Made by a program: the position numbers and the translations under genes. From Stigmatella aurantiaca (GTDB lineage: Bacteria > Myxococcota > Myxococcia > Myxococcales > Myxococcaceae), in NCBI RefSeq assembly GCF_900109545.1, contig NZ_FOAP01000027.1, positions 1-64,000 on the forward strand: a stretch of DNA of 64,000 nt. The letters run 5' to 3'. Of the stretch, positions 8,427 to 16,854 are shown piece by piece. Numbering within the stretch: position 1 is the first letter of the stretch; every line of letters starts with the position of its first letter. The notes under the pieces were generated by a model. That model searched no databases and was not told the DNA's origin. It worked only from the letters and a program-made list of their open reading frames with translations.

Positions 8427-8984
8427 TTACGGCAGGAAGCGAGCGAGGACGGACCACTTGCTGGAGGCGCCCGCGCGCATGTTCAGGATCGCGGTCACGC
8501 CGATGACGCCCGCCATGCAGGCCAGGTTCACGATGCCCATCACGTCGATGGCCTTCATGGCCTTGACGGCGTTCTCCGGCGTCTCCTCGGTGGGCGTCAG
8601 GCCCGTCTCGGAGGGCACGCGGCCCTCGGGGGCCTGGGCGGCCAGGTACTTGCCGCTGGCGATGTTGGCGGCGCCCAGCGCCACGGTGGCGCCCAGCAGC
8701 ACGTCCTTGGCGATGACCAGCGCGCGCGTGGTGGAGTCGATCTCCTTGCCCGACAGCTTGTAGCGGCCGAAGAGCCAGGTGAGCGCCGCGGTGCCGATGG
8801 AGGCGGCGTTGACGATGTTGAAGCCGTTCCAGGCCAGGTTCGTGACTTGCCCGCGCTCCTCGGTGGAGGAAATCACCTTCACCGCCGGGTTGAGGGCGAT
8901 CTTCCCGAAGAGCGAACCGCCGAAGCCCGCCGCGAGGCCGAGGTTGTGCAGCACGAGACCGGTCGACGAGAGAACAGGGACCAT
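8427..8984 (-). CDS. Hypothetical membrane protein
   Basis: A 185-residue protein that I do not recognise. Hydrophobic stretches at about 6-30 (LVLHNLGLAAGFGGSLFGKIA), 55-72, 88-110 and 148-168 predict four membrane helices, with a hydrophilic Pro/Glu/Thr-rich loop near 115-140. It has no cysteines arranged as a metal site except one near the last helix. It is monocistronic: the desaturase converges from the left and the large kinase ends to the right on the same strand 159 bases upstream. The conserved-looking LNPAVKVISSTEERGQVTN segment is a useful search handle. Confidence 0.7.
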   Translation of the reverse strand: MVPVLSSTGLVLHNLGLAAGFGGSLFGKIALNPAVKVISSTEERGQVTNLAWNGFNIVNAASIGTAALTWLFGRYKLSGKEIDSTTRALVIAKDVLLGATVALGAANIASGKYLAAQAPEGRVPSETGLTPTEETPENAVKAMKAIDVMGIVNLACMAGVIGVTAILNMRAGASSKWSVLARFLP

Positions 8985-9143
8985 TGAGTGACTCCAGGTA
9001 AGTTGTGGATGTCCTCAGGGTACGCATCGCGTTCCTGGCGGGGAGCGCTTGCGCGCATTTCTCGTGGATCTCCGCGCGAAGAGAGGCTGCTGTCCGGGGG
9101 ACACGCCGGGGGCCTGGCTGGCTGCCTGCTGCCCGGTGAGGGC

Positions 9144-11873
9144 CTAGCGCTGGGTGCGGCGGGCGTTGCGGATGTACTCCTCGCGCTCCCGGCGCGTCAT
9201 GTTCGTCACGTCCACGAGGTCCACCGCGAGCGCGCCCGCGTTGTCCTCCACGCGGGTGTCGGGGAAGGTGCAGCGCAGCGTCTCGAGGCCGTCGAGCTGG
9301 TAGCGCTTGCCCACCTCCAGCACGCGGTAGGTGCGGCGGGACTTCTCCGCGTCCGCGCCGCGCTCCATGCACAGCACGCGGCGCACGCGGCCCTTGGTGC
9401 CGGAGCGCAGCTCGGCGAAGTCGTCACGCACGGTGAACAGGTAGGTGGACTTCGGGTTGAGGCCGCGCAGGGCCATCTGGTGCCCGGGCTTGAGGGGCAG
9501 GGCGTGCTTCTGCGCCTCGAAGAGCAGGTAGCGCGGCGGCTTCCACTTGGACTCGAAGAGCTGCACGCGCACGGTGCCGCGGTTGTCCTCCAGGCCCGTC
9601 TCGTCCAGGGCGAAGACGTGGATGCGCTTGGCGCCCTTGATGGGGCGGGCGGTGCCCGACAGCAGGCCGAAGCTGTCATCGGCCGGCATGTCCCCCTCCA
9701 GGAAGTACGCCAGGGTGTTGGAGGTGGGGCTGCCTTCCGTGTACGCCGCGCCGCCTTCGGTGTGCAGGGAGTAGGTGGTGCCCGGGTTCAGCTCGATGCT
9801 GGCCGTCGTGTACTCGGGCACGGGCAGGGCGTTGTACTGGGTGCGCAGCACCAGGAGCCGCGTGGGGTAGAGGACCTCCTGGAACTCCCGCTCCGGGCCG
9901 CTCCCCGGCTGCGCGGGCGGCGCCTCCGGGGGCGGCGCCTGCGGGGGCGGTGCTTCCACCACGGCGGCCACGCCCGCATCGGCGGGGCTGGCCTTCCCGG
10001 GCTCGGGCGGCGTCCCCTCGGCGGGGGCGGGCTCCACGGCGCTGGGGTCCTTCTGGAGCTCCGCGTGGAGGGGCGGATCATCCCGCCCATCGGGCGTGAA
10101 GCGCTTCGTCCAGGGCAGGCGCCCGGGCAGGGTGAGCACCACGGTGTTCGCCTCGTCGATGACGAAGCCGTTGACGAACAGCGGCGTCTTGCCCTTCACC
10201 ATGCGGCCGTTGAGCGCCACCTCGGCCCCGGGGGGCGTGGAGGTGACCCAGACGGTGGCCGTGGGGGGCTGGCCGGCGTTGGGGTCCCTCGTGAGGAGCG
10301 AGCTGAGGCCGTAGAGGACGCCGATGACGAGGGCCAGGCTGAGCATGCCCAGGCTGATCTTCCGCACCAGCGTCTGCCGCTGCTCGGCCCGCTCCTGCTC
10401 CTCATGGGCCTTGAGCGCGCGCGCCACCTCCAGGGTGGTGTCGGCGCCGCGGGTGGGGGGGATGACCGTCTTGCTGGGGGAGGCCAGGGCCGGCTGGGTG
10501 CCCCCGTCCAGCGGGGCCATGAGCGAGGGGTGCGCGGGCGTCACCTCGTCGTCATCGGTGGCGTCGGGCAGCGAGGGGCCGGGCCGGTCGGAGCCGAGCG
10601 CGCGGCGGACGCCCGAGGTGGGCACGTTCAGGCCGGTGGACCGCCGCGGGTCGCTCTTGCGTGAGCCGTTGCTCGCGGGCCGGGGGCCGCTGTCGTTCGG
10701 GGAGCGCGCGCCGGAGCTCACCTGCCGCGCGCCGGAGCCCGCCGCGCGGGTGGTGCCCGGGTTGGAGCGGCTGCGCGGGGCGCTGCCCACCGAGGGCGTC
10801 TTCGCGCGCGTGAGCGCCGGGTCCACCCCCATCTTCTGCCAGGAGGCGAGCTGCTCGCGGAAGGCGGCGGGCACCTCCACCTTGCGCCCATCCGCGGAGA
10901 GCTCCTCGCTGAACAGGTGCGCCACGAACTGGGAGAGCAGCGTGGGGGTGAAGCGCGGGTTCTCGCGGTAGAGCAGCTCCACCAGCGCGTCGCTGAGCGC
11001 CTTGGCGGTGGGGTAGCGCTCGTCCCGGTCCAGCGCCAGGGCGCTGGCGATGATGCCCTCCAGCTCCGGGGAGATGGCCGGGTTCAGCTCGGAGGGCGGG
11101 GTGTAGTCGCCGCGGAGGATGCGGGGCAGCACGGTGACGAACTCGCCCTCGTAGGGGCGCCGGCCGCACACCGCCTCGTAGAGCACCACGCCCGCGGCGT
11201 ACACGTCCGTGCGTAAGTCCAGGTCCTGCCGCCCCTGCGCCTGCTCCGGGGAGAAGTAGGGGTACTTGCCCTTCACCACGCCCGGCGACGTCTTCGACTC
11301 GACGATGCTCGTGGCCTTGGCGATGCCGAAGTCGATGACCTTGACTTCGCCCTCGTACGAGAGGAGCACGTTGTCCGGGGACACGTCCCGGTGCACCAGC
11401 CCCAGGGCCTCCCCGTCCTCGCCCACGTGGCGGTGCGCGTAGTCCAGCCCGTCGCACAGCTTGCTGACCACGTGCAGGGCGAGCGGAATGGGCAGGAAGC
11501 CCAGGCCGGACTTGGCCGTGCGGCGCAGCACCTTGGAGAGGGGCTGGCCGTACACGAACTCCAGGGCGATGAAGTACTGGCCGTCCACCTCGCCGAAGTC
11601 GAAGACCTGGGCGATGTTGCCGTGGCTCAGCCCCATGGCCACCCGCGCCTCGCTGATGAACATCTCGACGAAGTCCGCATCGTCGGCGAAGTGGGGGAGG
11701 ATCTGCTTGATGACGCAGGGCTTCGTCACCCCCGCGGCGCCCGTCATGCGCGCACGGTAGGTGACCGCCATGCCGCCCGCAGCGAGCTTGGACAGCAGGA
11801 CGTATTTGCCGAATTCCAGGGGGCCGTGGTCCGCCAAGATGCAGTGGGGGCAGGGGTGAGCTGGGCGGAGCAT
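9144..11873 (-). CDS. Large serine/threonine protein kinase with PEGA domain
   Basis: A 909-residue membrane-anchored Hanks kinase. The N-terminus has a CPHC motif at residues 8-11. The kinase domain spans about 20-300: loop AAGGMA at 31-36, Lys56 in CVIKQI, HRDVSPDN at 161-168 and DFG at 181-183, all intact. A Ser/Arg/Pro-rich linker (about 355-480) leads to one transmembrane helix at 505-526. A PEGA domain follows at about 540-600 (VWVTSTPPGAEVALNG), then an Ala/Pro linker and a large extracytoplasmic region to the end. The frame is open to 12128, but residues before the ATG at 11873 are not kinase-like and overlap the divergent promoter zone. HRDVSPDN is common in myxobacterial Pkn proteins. 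Confidence 0.92.
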   Translation of the reverse strand: MLRPAHPCPHCILADHGPLEFGKYVLLSKLAAGGMAVTYRARMTGAAGVTKPCVIKQILPHFADDADFVEMFISEARVAMGLSHGNIAQVFDFGEVDGQYFIALEFVYGQPLSKVLRRTAKSGLGFLPIPLALHVVSKLCDGLDYAHRHVGEDGEALGLVHRDVSPDNVLLSYEGEVKVIDFGIAKATSIVESKTSPGVVKGKYPYFSPEQAQGRQDLDLRTDVYAAGVVLYEAVCGRRPYEGEFVTVLPRILRGDYTPPSELNPAISPELEGIIASALALDRDERYPTAKALSDALVELLYRENPRFTPTLLSQFVAHLFSEELSADGRKVEVPAAFREQLASWQKMGVDPALTRAKTPSVGSAPRSRSNPGTTRAAGSGARQVSSGARSPNDSGPRPASNGSRKSDPRRSTGLNVPTSGVRRALGSDRPGPSLPDATDDDEVTPAHPSLMAPLDGGTQPALASPSKTVIPPTRGADTTLEVARALKAHEEQERAEQRQTLVRKISLGMLSLALVIGVLYGLSSLLTRDPNAGQPPTATVWVTSTPPGAEVALNGRMVKGKTPLFVNGFVIDEANTVVLTLPGRLPWTKRFTPDGRDDPPLHAELQKDPSAVEPAPAEGTPPEPGKASPADAGVAAVVEAPPPQAPPPEAPPAQPGSGPEREFQEVLYPTRLLVLRTQYNALPVPEYTTASIELNPGTTYSLHTEGGAAYTEGSPTSNTLAYFLEGDMPADDSFGLLSGTARPIKGAKRIHVFALDETGLEDNRGTVRVQLFESKWKPPRYLLFEAQKHALPLKPGHQMALRGLNPKSTYLFTVRDDFAELRSGTKGRVRRVLCMERGADAEKSRRTYRVLEVGKRYQLDGLETLRCTFPDTRVEDNAGALAVDLVDVTNMTRREREEYIRNARRTQR

Positions 11874-11994
11874 ACCCCGGGTCCATGCGAAAAACCGAAA
11901 GTTCCCGGCCTCCCCTTGTGCGCCCCGGTGGACGTGGGGGGACAAAGCGCATAGGCACCTCACCGCCTCCGCGAGGGAGGGCCGAGGTGAACGG

Positions 11995-13146
11995 ATGACG
12001 CAACCGCTGTCCCGCTGGACCCGCACCCTGCGCGTGGCGCTGGCGCTGCTGGCCTGGCCGCTGGGGGCCAGGGCCGGGGAGGAGGGGCCCCTCGCTCCCC
12101 CCGCGGCTCCGCTCGCCTCCGGGGTCACGGAGGCGCTGGGCCCCGAGTCCCCGAGGCCCCCGTTCCAGGCGCTACCGGCGGCGCTCTCGGTGGTGCCAGG
12201 GCTCGTGTTTCACGGGCTGGGGACGTGGGTGGCCGGGGACACGGGGAGCGCGAAGCGGCTGTTCGCCCTGGAGGGCGCGGGGCTGGGGCTCCTGGCGGTG
12301 GGGGGCGTGCCCATCGCGCTCACGGGGGCCTCGCGGCGCACCATCGCCCCGCTGTACGCGGTGGCCCTGACGGGGGCGAGCCTCGTGTCCATCTCCGCCG
12401 CGGCGAACCTGTACGCGGCGGTGTCTCCGGCGTTCCCGCCGGGGGCGCCCGCGCGGGCCCTGCCCCCGGTGGAGGTGGAGCTGGGCTACCAGCACGTGTA
12501 CGACCCGGCCTTCGACTACCGGCACTTCCTGTCGCTGGGGGCCACGGCGCGGCGGGACGCGGTGCGGCTGGAGGGCGCGCTGCACCTGGCGCCGGGCGAG
12601 GGCAACACCCGGGTGCGGCTGGGCGGCGCGTACCGGCTGCTGGGGGCGCCCGAGGGGGCGCGGGCGGGCGCGGAGGGCACGGCGCTGGATGTGGAGGGCG
12701 GGGTGGTGTTCCACCGCTTTGGCCCGGAGGGCTTCGCGATGGGCGGGGCGGAGGCGGGCCTGCGCGGGCGGTATGACATGGCGCGGCTGAGCCCTCGGCT
12801 GGAGGGCTCGTTCGCGGAGGTGGGGGCGGGCTTCGCCTACCAGGGCTACAGCTACTTCGGCCCGGTGTCCGAGGACGCGCTGCACGAGCAGCTCCTCTTC
12901 TCGTTCGGCTATGGCGTGTACCTGGGGCGGGGCGGGCCGGTGCGGGGCGAGGCCCTCCTTTATTACAACCACCGCAAGGACGACTTCGCCGGGGGCGTGA
13001 AGGCGGCGGTGGGGGTGCTGGGCCTCTTCGGCCTGCGGGGCCGGCTGTTCTGGAGCGAGCGGTGGGGCGTGTCCGCGGAGATGCAGGCGGGCTCGGCCTA
13101 CGTGGCGCGGGTGGCGGCGGTGTACGCGCTGGGAGGTGAGCGGTGA
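11995..13146 (+). CDS. Exported protein, possibly outer-membrane beta-barrel
   Basis: A 383-residue protein with an N-terminal signal peptide (residues about 10-28, ALALLAWPLGARAG). Residues 55-140 contain three hydrophobic segments. From about 155 onward alternating strands such as VELGYQHVYDPAFDYRHFLS, VRLEGALHLAPG, TRVRLGGAYRLLG and VRGEALLYYNHRKD look like amphipathic beta-strands of a barrel. Function is unknown. Its TGA overlaps the GTG of the metallophosphoesterase lipoprotein by 4 bases (GTGA), a strong sign of translational coupling, so the two proteins probably work together in the envelope. It is divergent from the large kinase. Confidence 0.75.
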   Translation: MTQPLSRWTRTLRVALALLAWPLGARAGEEGPLAPPAAPLASGVTEALGPESPRPPFQALPAALSVVPGLVFHGLGTWVAGDTGSAKRLFALEGAGLGLLAVGGVPIALTGASRRTIAPLYAVALTGASLVSISAAANLYAAVSPAFPPGAPARALPPVEVELGYQHVYDPAFDYRHFLSLGATARRDAVRLEGALHLAPGEGNTRVRLGGAYRLLGAPEGARAGAEGTALDVEGGVVFHRFGPEGFAMGGAEAGLRGRYDMARLSPRLEGSFAEVGAGFAYQGYSYFGPVSEDALHEQLLFSFGYGVYLGRGGPVRGEALLYYNHRKDDFAGGVKAAVGVLGLFGLRGRLFWSERWGVSAEMQAGSAYVARVAAVYALGGER

Positions 13147-14246
13147 GACGCTTGGGGTGGGCCGTGCTGGGGTGTCTGCTGGCCGGGTGCGTGCGGCCCG
13201 CGGAGGGGCGCGCGCAGAAGGATCTGGAGATCGGCCGCGCCGAGGCGGGAGGGCTGTCCGTGCGGGTGGAGGAGGGGCTGGCGGCGGTGCGGGGCCTGGA
13301 GTCCGGGGCGCTGACGCTGTGGGGCAACGCGCCCGTGCTCCACGTGCGCGCGGTGGCGGCAGCCGATGCGCCCGAGGGGTGGACGGTGGTGGTGCGCAAC
13401 GCCCTGCCGGACGCGGCGCTGACGGCGGAGGTGGAGGGCACGGGCGAGCTGCTGCCGGTGGAGGGCGGGCCCACGCCGGTGCCCACGGTGAAGACGTGGC
13501 GGGTGCGGTTGCGGCCCGGCGTGGCGGCGCGGCTCACGGTGGCGCCACCGGGGTGGAGCGAGGCGCGGCCCTTCCGGTTCGCGGCGCTGGCGGACGTGCA
13601 GGAGGCGCTGCCCAAGGTGGGGGACATCTACGCGCGCATGAACGAGGACCCTTCGCTGCGCTTCATCTTCTTCTCGGGGGATTTGACGGAGCGGGGCACC
13701 CGGGAGCAGCTGGAGGAGTTCCAGGAGCGGCTCACCGAGTCCCGCATTCCGCTGTTCGCCACGCTGGGCAACCACGAGACCTACAGCACGGGGGACGTGG
13801 CGTACCAGGCGCTGGTGGGGCGGGCCAGCCACCACTTCGGCTTCCAGGGGGTGCACTTCACCATGGTGGACTCGGCGGACGGCACGGTGGATCCGCTCGT
13901 GGAGGAGCAGCTCGACACGTGGCTGGAGGCCGCGCGCGGCGCGGTGCACGTGGTGGGCATGCACATCGCGCCGCTGGAGCCCATCGGGGTGCGCAACGGC
14001 TCCTTCAGCAGCCGCAACGAGGCGGCCAGTCTGGTGGGCAAGCTGGCGCGGGCGGGGGTGGACCTGACGCTCTATGGCCACGTGCACTCGTATTACGCTT
14101 TCTCGAACGCGGGCATCCCGGCCTTCATCTCGGGCGGCGGCGGAGCCATCCCCGAGCGCTTCGACGGGGTGGGGCGGCACTACCTGGCGGTGGAGGTGGA
14201 TCCGGCTGCGGGGGTGAAGGACGTGGTGCTGGTGCGGGTGGACTGA
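13143..14246 (+). CDS. Calcineurin-like metallophosphoesterase lipoprotein
   Basis: A 367-residue lipoprotein: signal peptide with lipobox LLAGC, Cys at about residue 16. The phosphoesterase core carries LADVQ, FFSGDLTERG, LGNHE, a central His in GMHIAP, and YGHVH. The first motif reads D-V-Q where many members have D-x-H, a substitution known in some subfamilies. An N-terminal beta-domain (residues about 30-135) precedes the catalytic domain, as in purple-acid-phosphatase-like enzymes. It probably hydrolyses a phosphate ester in the periplasm using two metal ions; substrate unknown. GTG 13143 is the start because the preceding gene ends in the same GTGA. A hairpin at 14282-14301 follows. Confidence 0.88.
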   Translation: MRRLGWAVLGCLLAGCVRPAEGRAQKDLEIGRAEAGGLSVRVEEGLAAVRGLESGALTLWGNAPVLHVRAVAAADAPEGWTVVVRNALPDAALTAEVEGTGELLPVEGGPTPVPTVKTWRVRLRPGVAARLTVAPPGWSEARPFRFAALADVQEALPKVGDIYARMNEDPSLRFIFFSGDLTERGTREQLEEFQERLTESRIPLFATLGNHETYSTGDVAYQALVGRASHHFGFQGVHFTMVDSADGTVDPLVEEQLDTWLEAARGAVHVVGMHIAPLEPIGVRNGSFSSRNEAASLVGKLARAGVDLTLYGHVHSYYAFSNAGIPAFISGGGGAIPERFDGVGRHYLAVEVDPAAGVKDVVLVRVD

Positions 14247-14281
14247 AGGCGCCGCTGGCGGGCGCGGGAATGGATCCATCC

Positions 14282-14301
14282 GGGGCCGATTTCTCGGCCC
14301 C
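14282..14301 (+). terminator. Perfect hairpin after the metallophosphoesterase gene
   Basis: GGGGCCGA (14282-14289), loop TTTC, TCGGCCCC (14294-14301) form a perfect 8-bp stem 36 bases after the stop codon. There is no clean T-run, so it may be a weak or Rho-assisted terminator. Confidence 0.4.
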
Positions 14302-14368
14302 AGATTCGGGGCCCTTGAAAAGGCGCTGAACATCTGTGCAGATGGTGGGCCTACCTCGGAGGTCCACC

Positions 14369-14887
14369 ATGTTCGATCCGTCCGGAAATGATCCCATTTC
14401 TCCCTCGATGCAGGACTTGTTGAAGCTGTTCGGCCAGGAGCTGGCCGCGGTGAAGTTCCCCGATGTGGACCGCGGGGTGCTGGAAGAGGCGGCCGCGCGG
14501 GTGAAGCAGAAGGCGGACGAGGTGGCCAAGGCGCAGGCGGCGCTCGAGGCGGCGCGCCAGGCGCTGTACGAGGGCCAGGAGGCGCTCCTGCAGAAGGGGC
14601 AGCGGGCGCTGGCCTACGCGCGCATCTTCGCCGAGGAGGACGCGGAGCTGAGCGCGAAGCTGGACACCATCAGCCTGCCCCGGCCGGTGCGCAAGGCGCC
14701 CCGGGTGGAGGGCACGCTGGTGCAGGACCCGCAGGCCGCCGCGCCCGGAGAGGATGCCGCGCCGCGCCGCCGGGGCCGTCCGCCGAAGGCCCGCGCCAGC
14801 GCGCAGCTGTTCGCCGATGGCGCCTCGCCGGAGGCCATCGCCGCGGCGGAGGCCGAGCCGGTCAACGGCGCGCTGCACACCGCCTGA
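14369..14887 (+). CDS. Hypothetical coiled-coil protein with AT-hook-like motif
   Basis: A 172-residue soluble protein not matched to any family I know. Residues about 35-90 are a continuous Ala/Glu/Lys helix (LEEAAARVKQKADEVAKAQA onward), probably coiled coil. Residues about 133-141 read RRRGRPPKA, which matches the RGRP core of AT-hook minor-groove DNA-binding motifs. The tail is Ala/Glu-rich. AT-hook proteins are known regulators in myxobacteria, but a single hook gives only a suggestion. ATG 14369 is chosen over 14336: gtccacc precedes it and the extra 11 residues look non-coding. It stands alone before the tRNA gene. Confidence 0.7.
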   Translation: MFDPSGNDPISPSMQDLLKLFGQELAAVKFPDVDRGVLEEAAARVKQKADEVAKAQAALEAARQALYEGQEALLQKGQRALAYARIFAEEDAELSAKLDTISLPRPVRKAPRVEGTLVQDPQAAAPGEDAAPRRRGRPPKARASAQLFADGASPEAIAAAEAEPVNGALHTA

Positions 14888-15009
14888 GCAGGGCACGGCT
14901 CCCCTGCCTTTCCCCCCGGCGCTCGGGCAGATGTTCCGCACTGAACGCCTCGGGGGGGCGGCGGCCCCACCGGAGGGCTGGAAACCTGCGGGGATCCATG
15001 CGAGAGAAG

Positions 15010-15038
15010 TTTCCGCCAGGACCGGGATGGCCTACACT
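15010..15038 (+). promoter_or_regulatory. Candidate sigma-70 promoter for tRNA-Gln
   Basis: TTTCCG (15010-15015), a 17-base spacer, and TACACT (15033-15038) place a likely transcription start about 20 bases before the mature tRNA 5-prime end. The match is partial at -35 and good at -10, and the position fits a tRNA promoter. Confidence 0.5.
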
Positions 15039-15062
15039 CCGGTCTCGGACAGCGCGAGATTA

Positions 15063-15137
15063 CTGGGGCGTCGTCTAATGGCAGGACGTCAGACTTTGAA
15101 TCTGATTATCAAGGTTCGAATCCTTGCGCCCCAGCCA
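15063..15137 (+). tRNA. tRNA-Gln (anticodon TTG)
   Basis: A complete cloverleaf. The acceptor stem pairs TGGGGCG with CGCCCCA (7 bp), followed by discriminator G and an encoded CCA at 15135-15137. The anticodon stem is TCAGA/TCTGA around loop CTTTGAA, so the anticodon is TTG, reading CAA/CAG glutamine codons. The T-arm is CAAGG-TTCGAAT-CCTTG and the D-arm contains GTCTAATGGCAGGAC. A CTCCC...GGGAG hairpin at 15143-15175 may end the transcript. Confidence 0.96.
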
Positions 15138-15142
15138 CCTTT

Positions 15143-15175
15143 CTCCCGGGCGGAGTGCCTCCGGTAGCCTGGGAG
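15143..15175 (+). terminator. GC-rich hairpin downstream of tRNA-Gln
   Basis: CTCCC-G-GGC pairs with GCC-T-GGGAG around an inner CGGAG/CTCCG stem. There is no T-run. It lies between the tRNA and the archaemetzincin-like gene at 15199 and may be a terminator or processing element. Confidence 0.3.
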
Positions 15176-15198
15176 CTGCGCAAAGGACGGTGGCGTTG

Positions 15199-15726
15199 AT
15201 GACACGGAAGGTGCTCCTCCTGGTCACCGTGGGTCAGCCTGCCACTTCCCTGCTCAAGGACTTCGAAGAGCCGCTGTCCACGCACCTGGGCGTGCAGGCG
15301 GTGGCGGGCAAGACGGCCCTGTCCCGGCCGGACTATGCCTTCAACAAGAGCCGGTCCCAGTACCACTGCAATGCCATCCTGCGCCGGCTGGTGACGCTCC
15401 AGGAGCCCTCGCACGCGATGGTGCTGGGCATCACCGACGTGGACCTCTTCGTGCCGGACACGGCCTTCGTCTTCGGCGAGGCGGACCGCGAGTCCCGGAG
15501 CGCCGTGGTGAGCGATGCCCGGCTGCGCGCGGGCGCGGGCCCCGAGCTGGTGCGCCGCCGCGCGCAGGTGGAGGCGCTCCACCAGGTGGGGCACCTGCTG
15601 GGGCTGTCCTTCTGCGAGGACACGCGCTGCCTCATGTCGCTGGCGCAGACGCCGCAGGACGTCGACCGCAAGCAGCTGGCGCTCTGCAACCCGTGCCGCA
15701 ACGAGCTGAACAAGCTTCAGCGCTAA
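15199..15726 (+). CDS. Archaemetzincin-like protein with altered catalytic motif
   Basis: A 175-residue protein with the archaemetzincin plan: central GITDVDLFVPDTAFVFGEA, then the zinc region at 128-146 and a CNPC pair at 163-166. The family signature is HExxHxxGxxHC-x4-CxM-x16/17-CxxC. Here the sequence is HQVGHLLGLSFC-EDTR-CLM: the catalytic Glu is Gln129 and the third zinc-binding His is Phe138, while all four structural-zinc cysteines (139, 144, 163, 166) are kept. It is therefore probably not an active peptidase but may keep its fold and a structural zinc. ATG 15199 is chosen because the fold starts there; earlier codons overlap the tRNA. Confidence 0.85.
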   Translation: MTRKVLLLVTVGQPATSLLKDFEEPLSTHLGVQAVAGKTALSRPDYAFNKSRSQYHCNAILRRLVTLQEPSHAMVLGITDVDLFVPDTAFVFGEADRESRSAVVSDARLRAGAGPELVRRRAQVEALHQVGHLLGLSFCEDTRCLMSLAQTPQDVDRKQLALCNPCRNELNKLQR

Positions 15727-15799
15727 GCCCTGCCGGAGGTTTGACGGCGCGCCCGGTGCCCTCCAGAGTGGCGCGCGGATCAGCAAAGGCGGGGAGCCC

Positions 15800-16762
15800 A
15801 TGAAGCAACTTGGATGGAAGGCCGGCGCGCTGGTGCTCGCGCTGGCACTGACGGCGTGCGAGGACCTCCAGTTCGGTGACGGTGGCGGCGGTGGTGGCGG
15901 CGGCAGCGTGCTGTTCAGCCGCGGCTTCGTCTTCGTGCGCGAGGACCGCAACCTCTACGTGGTGGATGACCGGGGCGATGCGAATGACCCCCAGCGGCTC
16001 ACCACGGGGGGCGGCGTCTCCCACCCCTCGGTGGACCGCTCCGGCCGCCTCGCCGTCTTCGTGCAGCAGACCTCGGACTTCACCTTTGAGATTCGCACGG
16101 TGCCCACGGCGGGCACGGGCGCGCCCTCCACGGTCATCGCCTCGGGGGACACGGCGTGCCGCACCTGCACCCAGTTCCGCTACCCTACGTTCAGCCCGGA
16201 CGGCCGGGTCATCGTGTTCTCGTTCAATGATGGCACGGGCGCGCTGTCGCTCGGCCGGGTGAACGTGGACGGCAGTGGTTTCCAGGAGCTCACCCCCAAC
16301 ACCTCCGTGTCCTTCGGGGCGCCGTCCTTCTATCCGGACGGGCTGAGCGTGCTGGTGCCCGCGGGCTTCAACAGCGGCTACCTCAACCAGCTCAAGCGCG
16401 TCACCCTGGCCAACGGCGTGATTGCCAACATCGCCGACAACCTCAACAGCGAGGTGGTGAACCGCGCGGTGGTGTCGCCGGATGGCTCCCAGGTGGTGTT
16501 CGATGGCGGCCCCGTCTCGGGCTCCCGCATCTACGTGGCCTCGCTGCGCCCCTCGTTCGGGACGCCCACCCGCCTGACGGACCACCCGGGCGAGCCCCGC
16601 GCGCAGGACACCTACCCGAGCTGGATGAGCGCCAACCAGGTGGGCTTCCTCTCCAATGCGGGCAACACCCAGAGCATCTACCGCATCACCGTGGGGGCCG
16701 TGACCGGCGCGGGCACGTTCCTCATCCCCACGGCGGCCGAGCCCTCGTACGGGGGCCTCTGA
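15800..16762 (+). CDS. TolB/PD40-like beta-propeller lipoprotein
   Basis: A 320-residue lipoprotein: signal peptide with LALTAC, lipid-bearing Cys near residue 20, then a Gly-rich spacer. Repeats of the PD40/TolB type follow, seen as TFSPDGRVIVFSF, SFYPDGLSVLVP, VVSPDGSQVVFDGG and PSWMSANQVGFLS, each with R-L-T or similar turns between blades. Such proteins sit on the periplasmic side of a membrane and bind other proteins; enzymatic activity is unlikely. A CRTC pair lies in one loop. It precedes the ankyrin gene by 92 bases on the same strand. Confidence 0.85.
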   Translation: MKQLGWKAGALVLALALTACEDLQFGDGGGGGGGGSVLFSRGFVFVREDRNLYVVDDRGDANDPQRLTTGGGVSHPSVDRSGRLAVFVQQTSDFTFEIRTVPTAGTGAPSTVIASGDTACRTCTQFRYPTFSPDGRVIVFSFNDGTGALSLGRVNVDGSGFQELTPNTSVSFGAPSFYPDGLSVLVPAGFNSGYLNQLKRVTLANGVIANIADNLNSEVVNRAVVSPDGSQVVFDGGPVSGSRIYVASLRPSFGTPTRLTDHPGEPRAQDTYPSWMSANQVGFLSNAGNTQSIYRITVGAVTGAGTFLIPTAAEPSYGGL

Positions 16763-16854
16763 CGGCCGGCCGGTGGGCCGCCCGCCCGGGCCGCGGGGTG
16801 CTGGCGCCCGGGGGCCCGGAGCGGCGATGCTGCCTTCTTCAGTAAGGAGAGCGG

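Noticed and set aside
15063-15137. tRNA-Gln as an attachment site for an inserted island
   Set aside because: No integrase follows and no duplicate of the tRNA 3-prime end is seen nearby.
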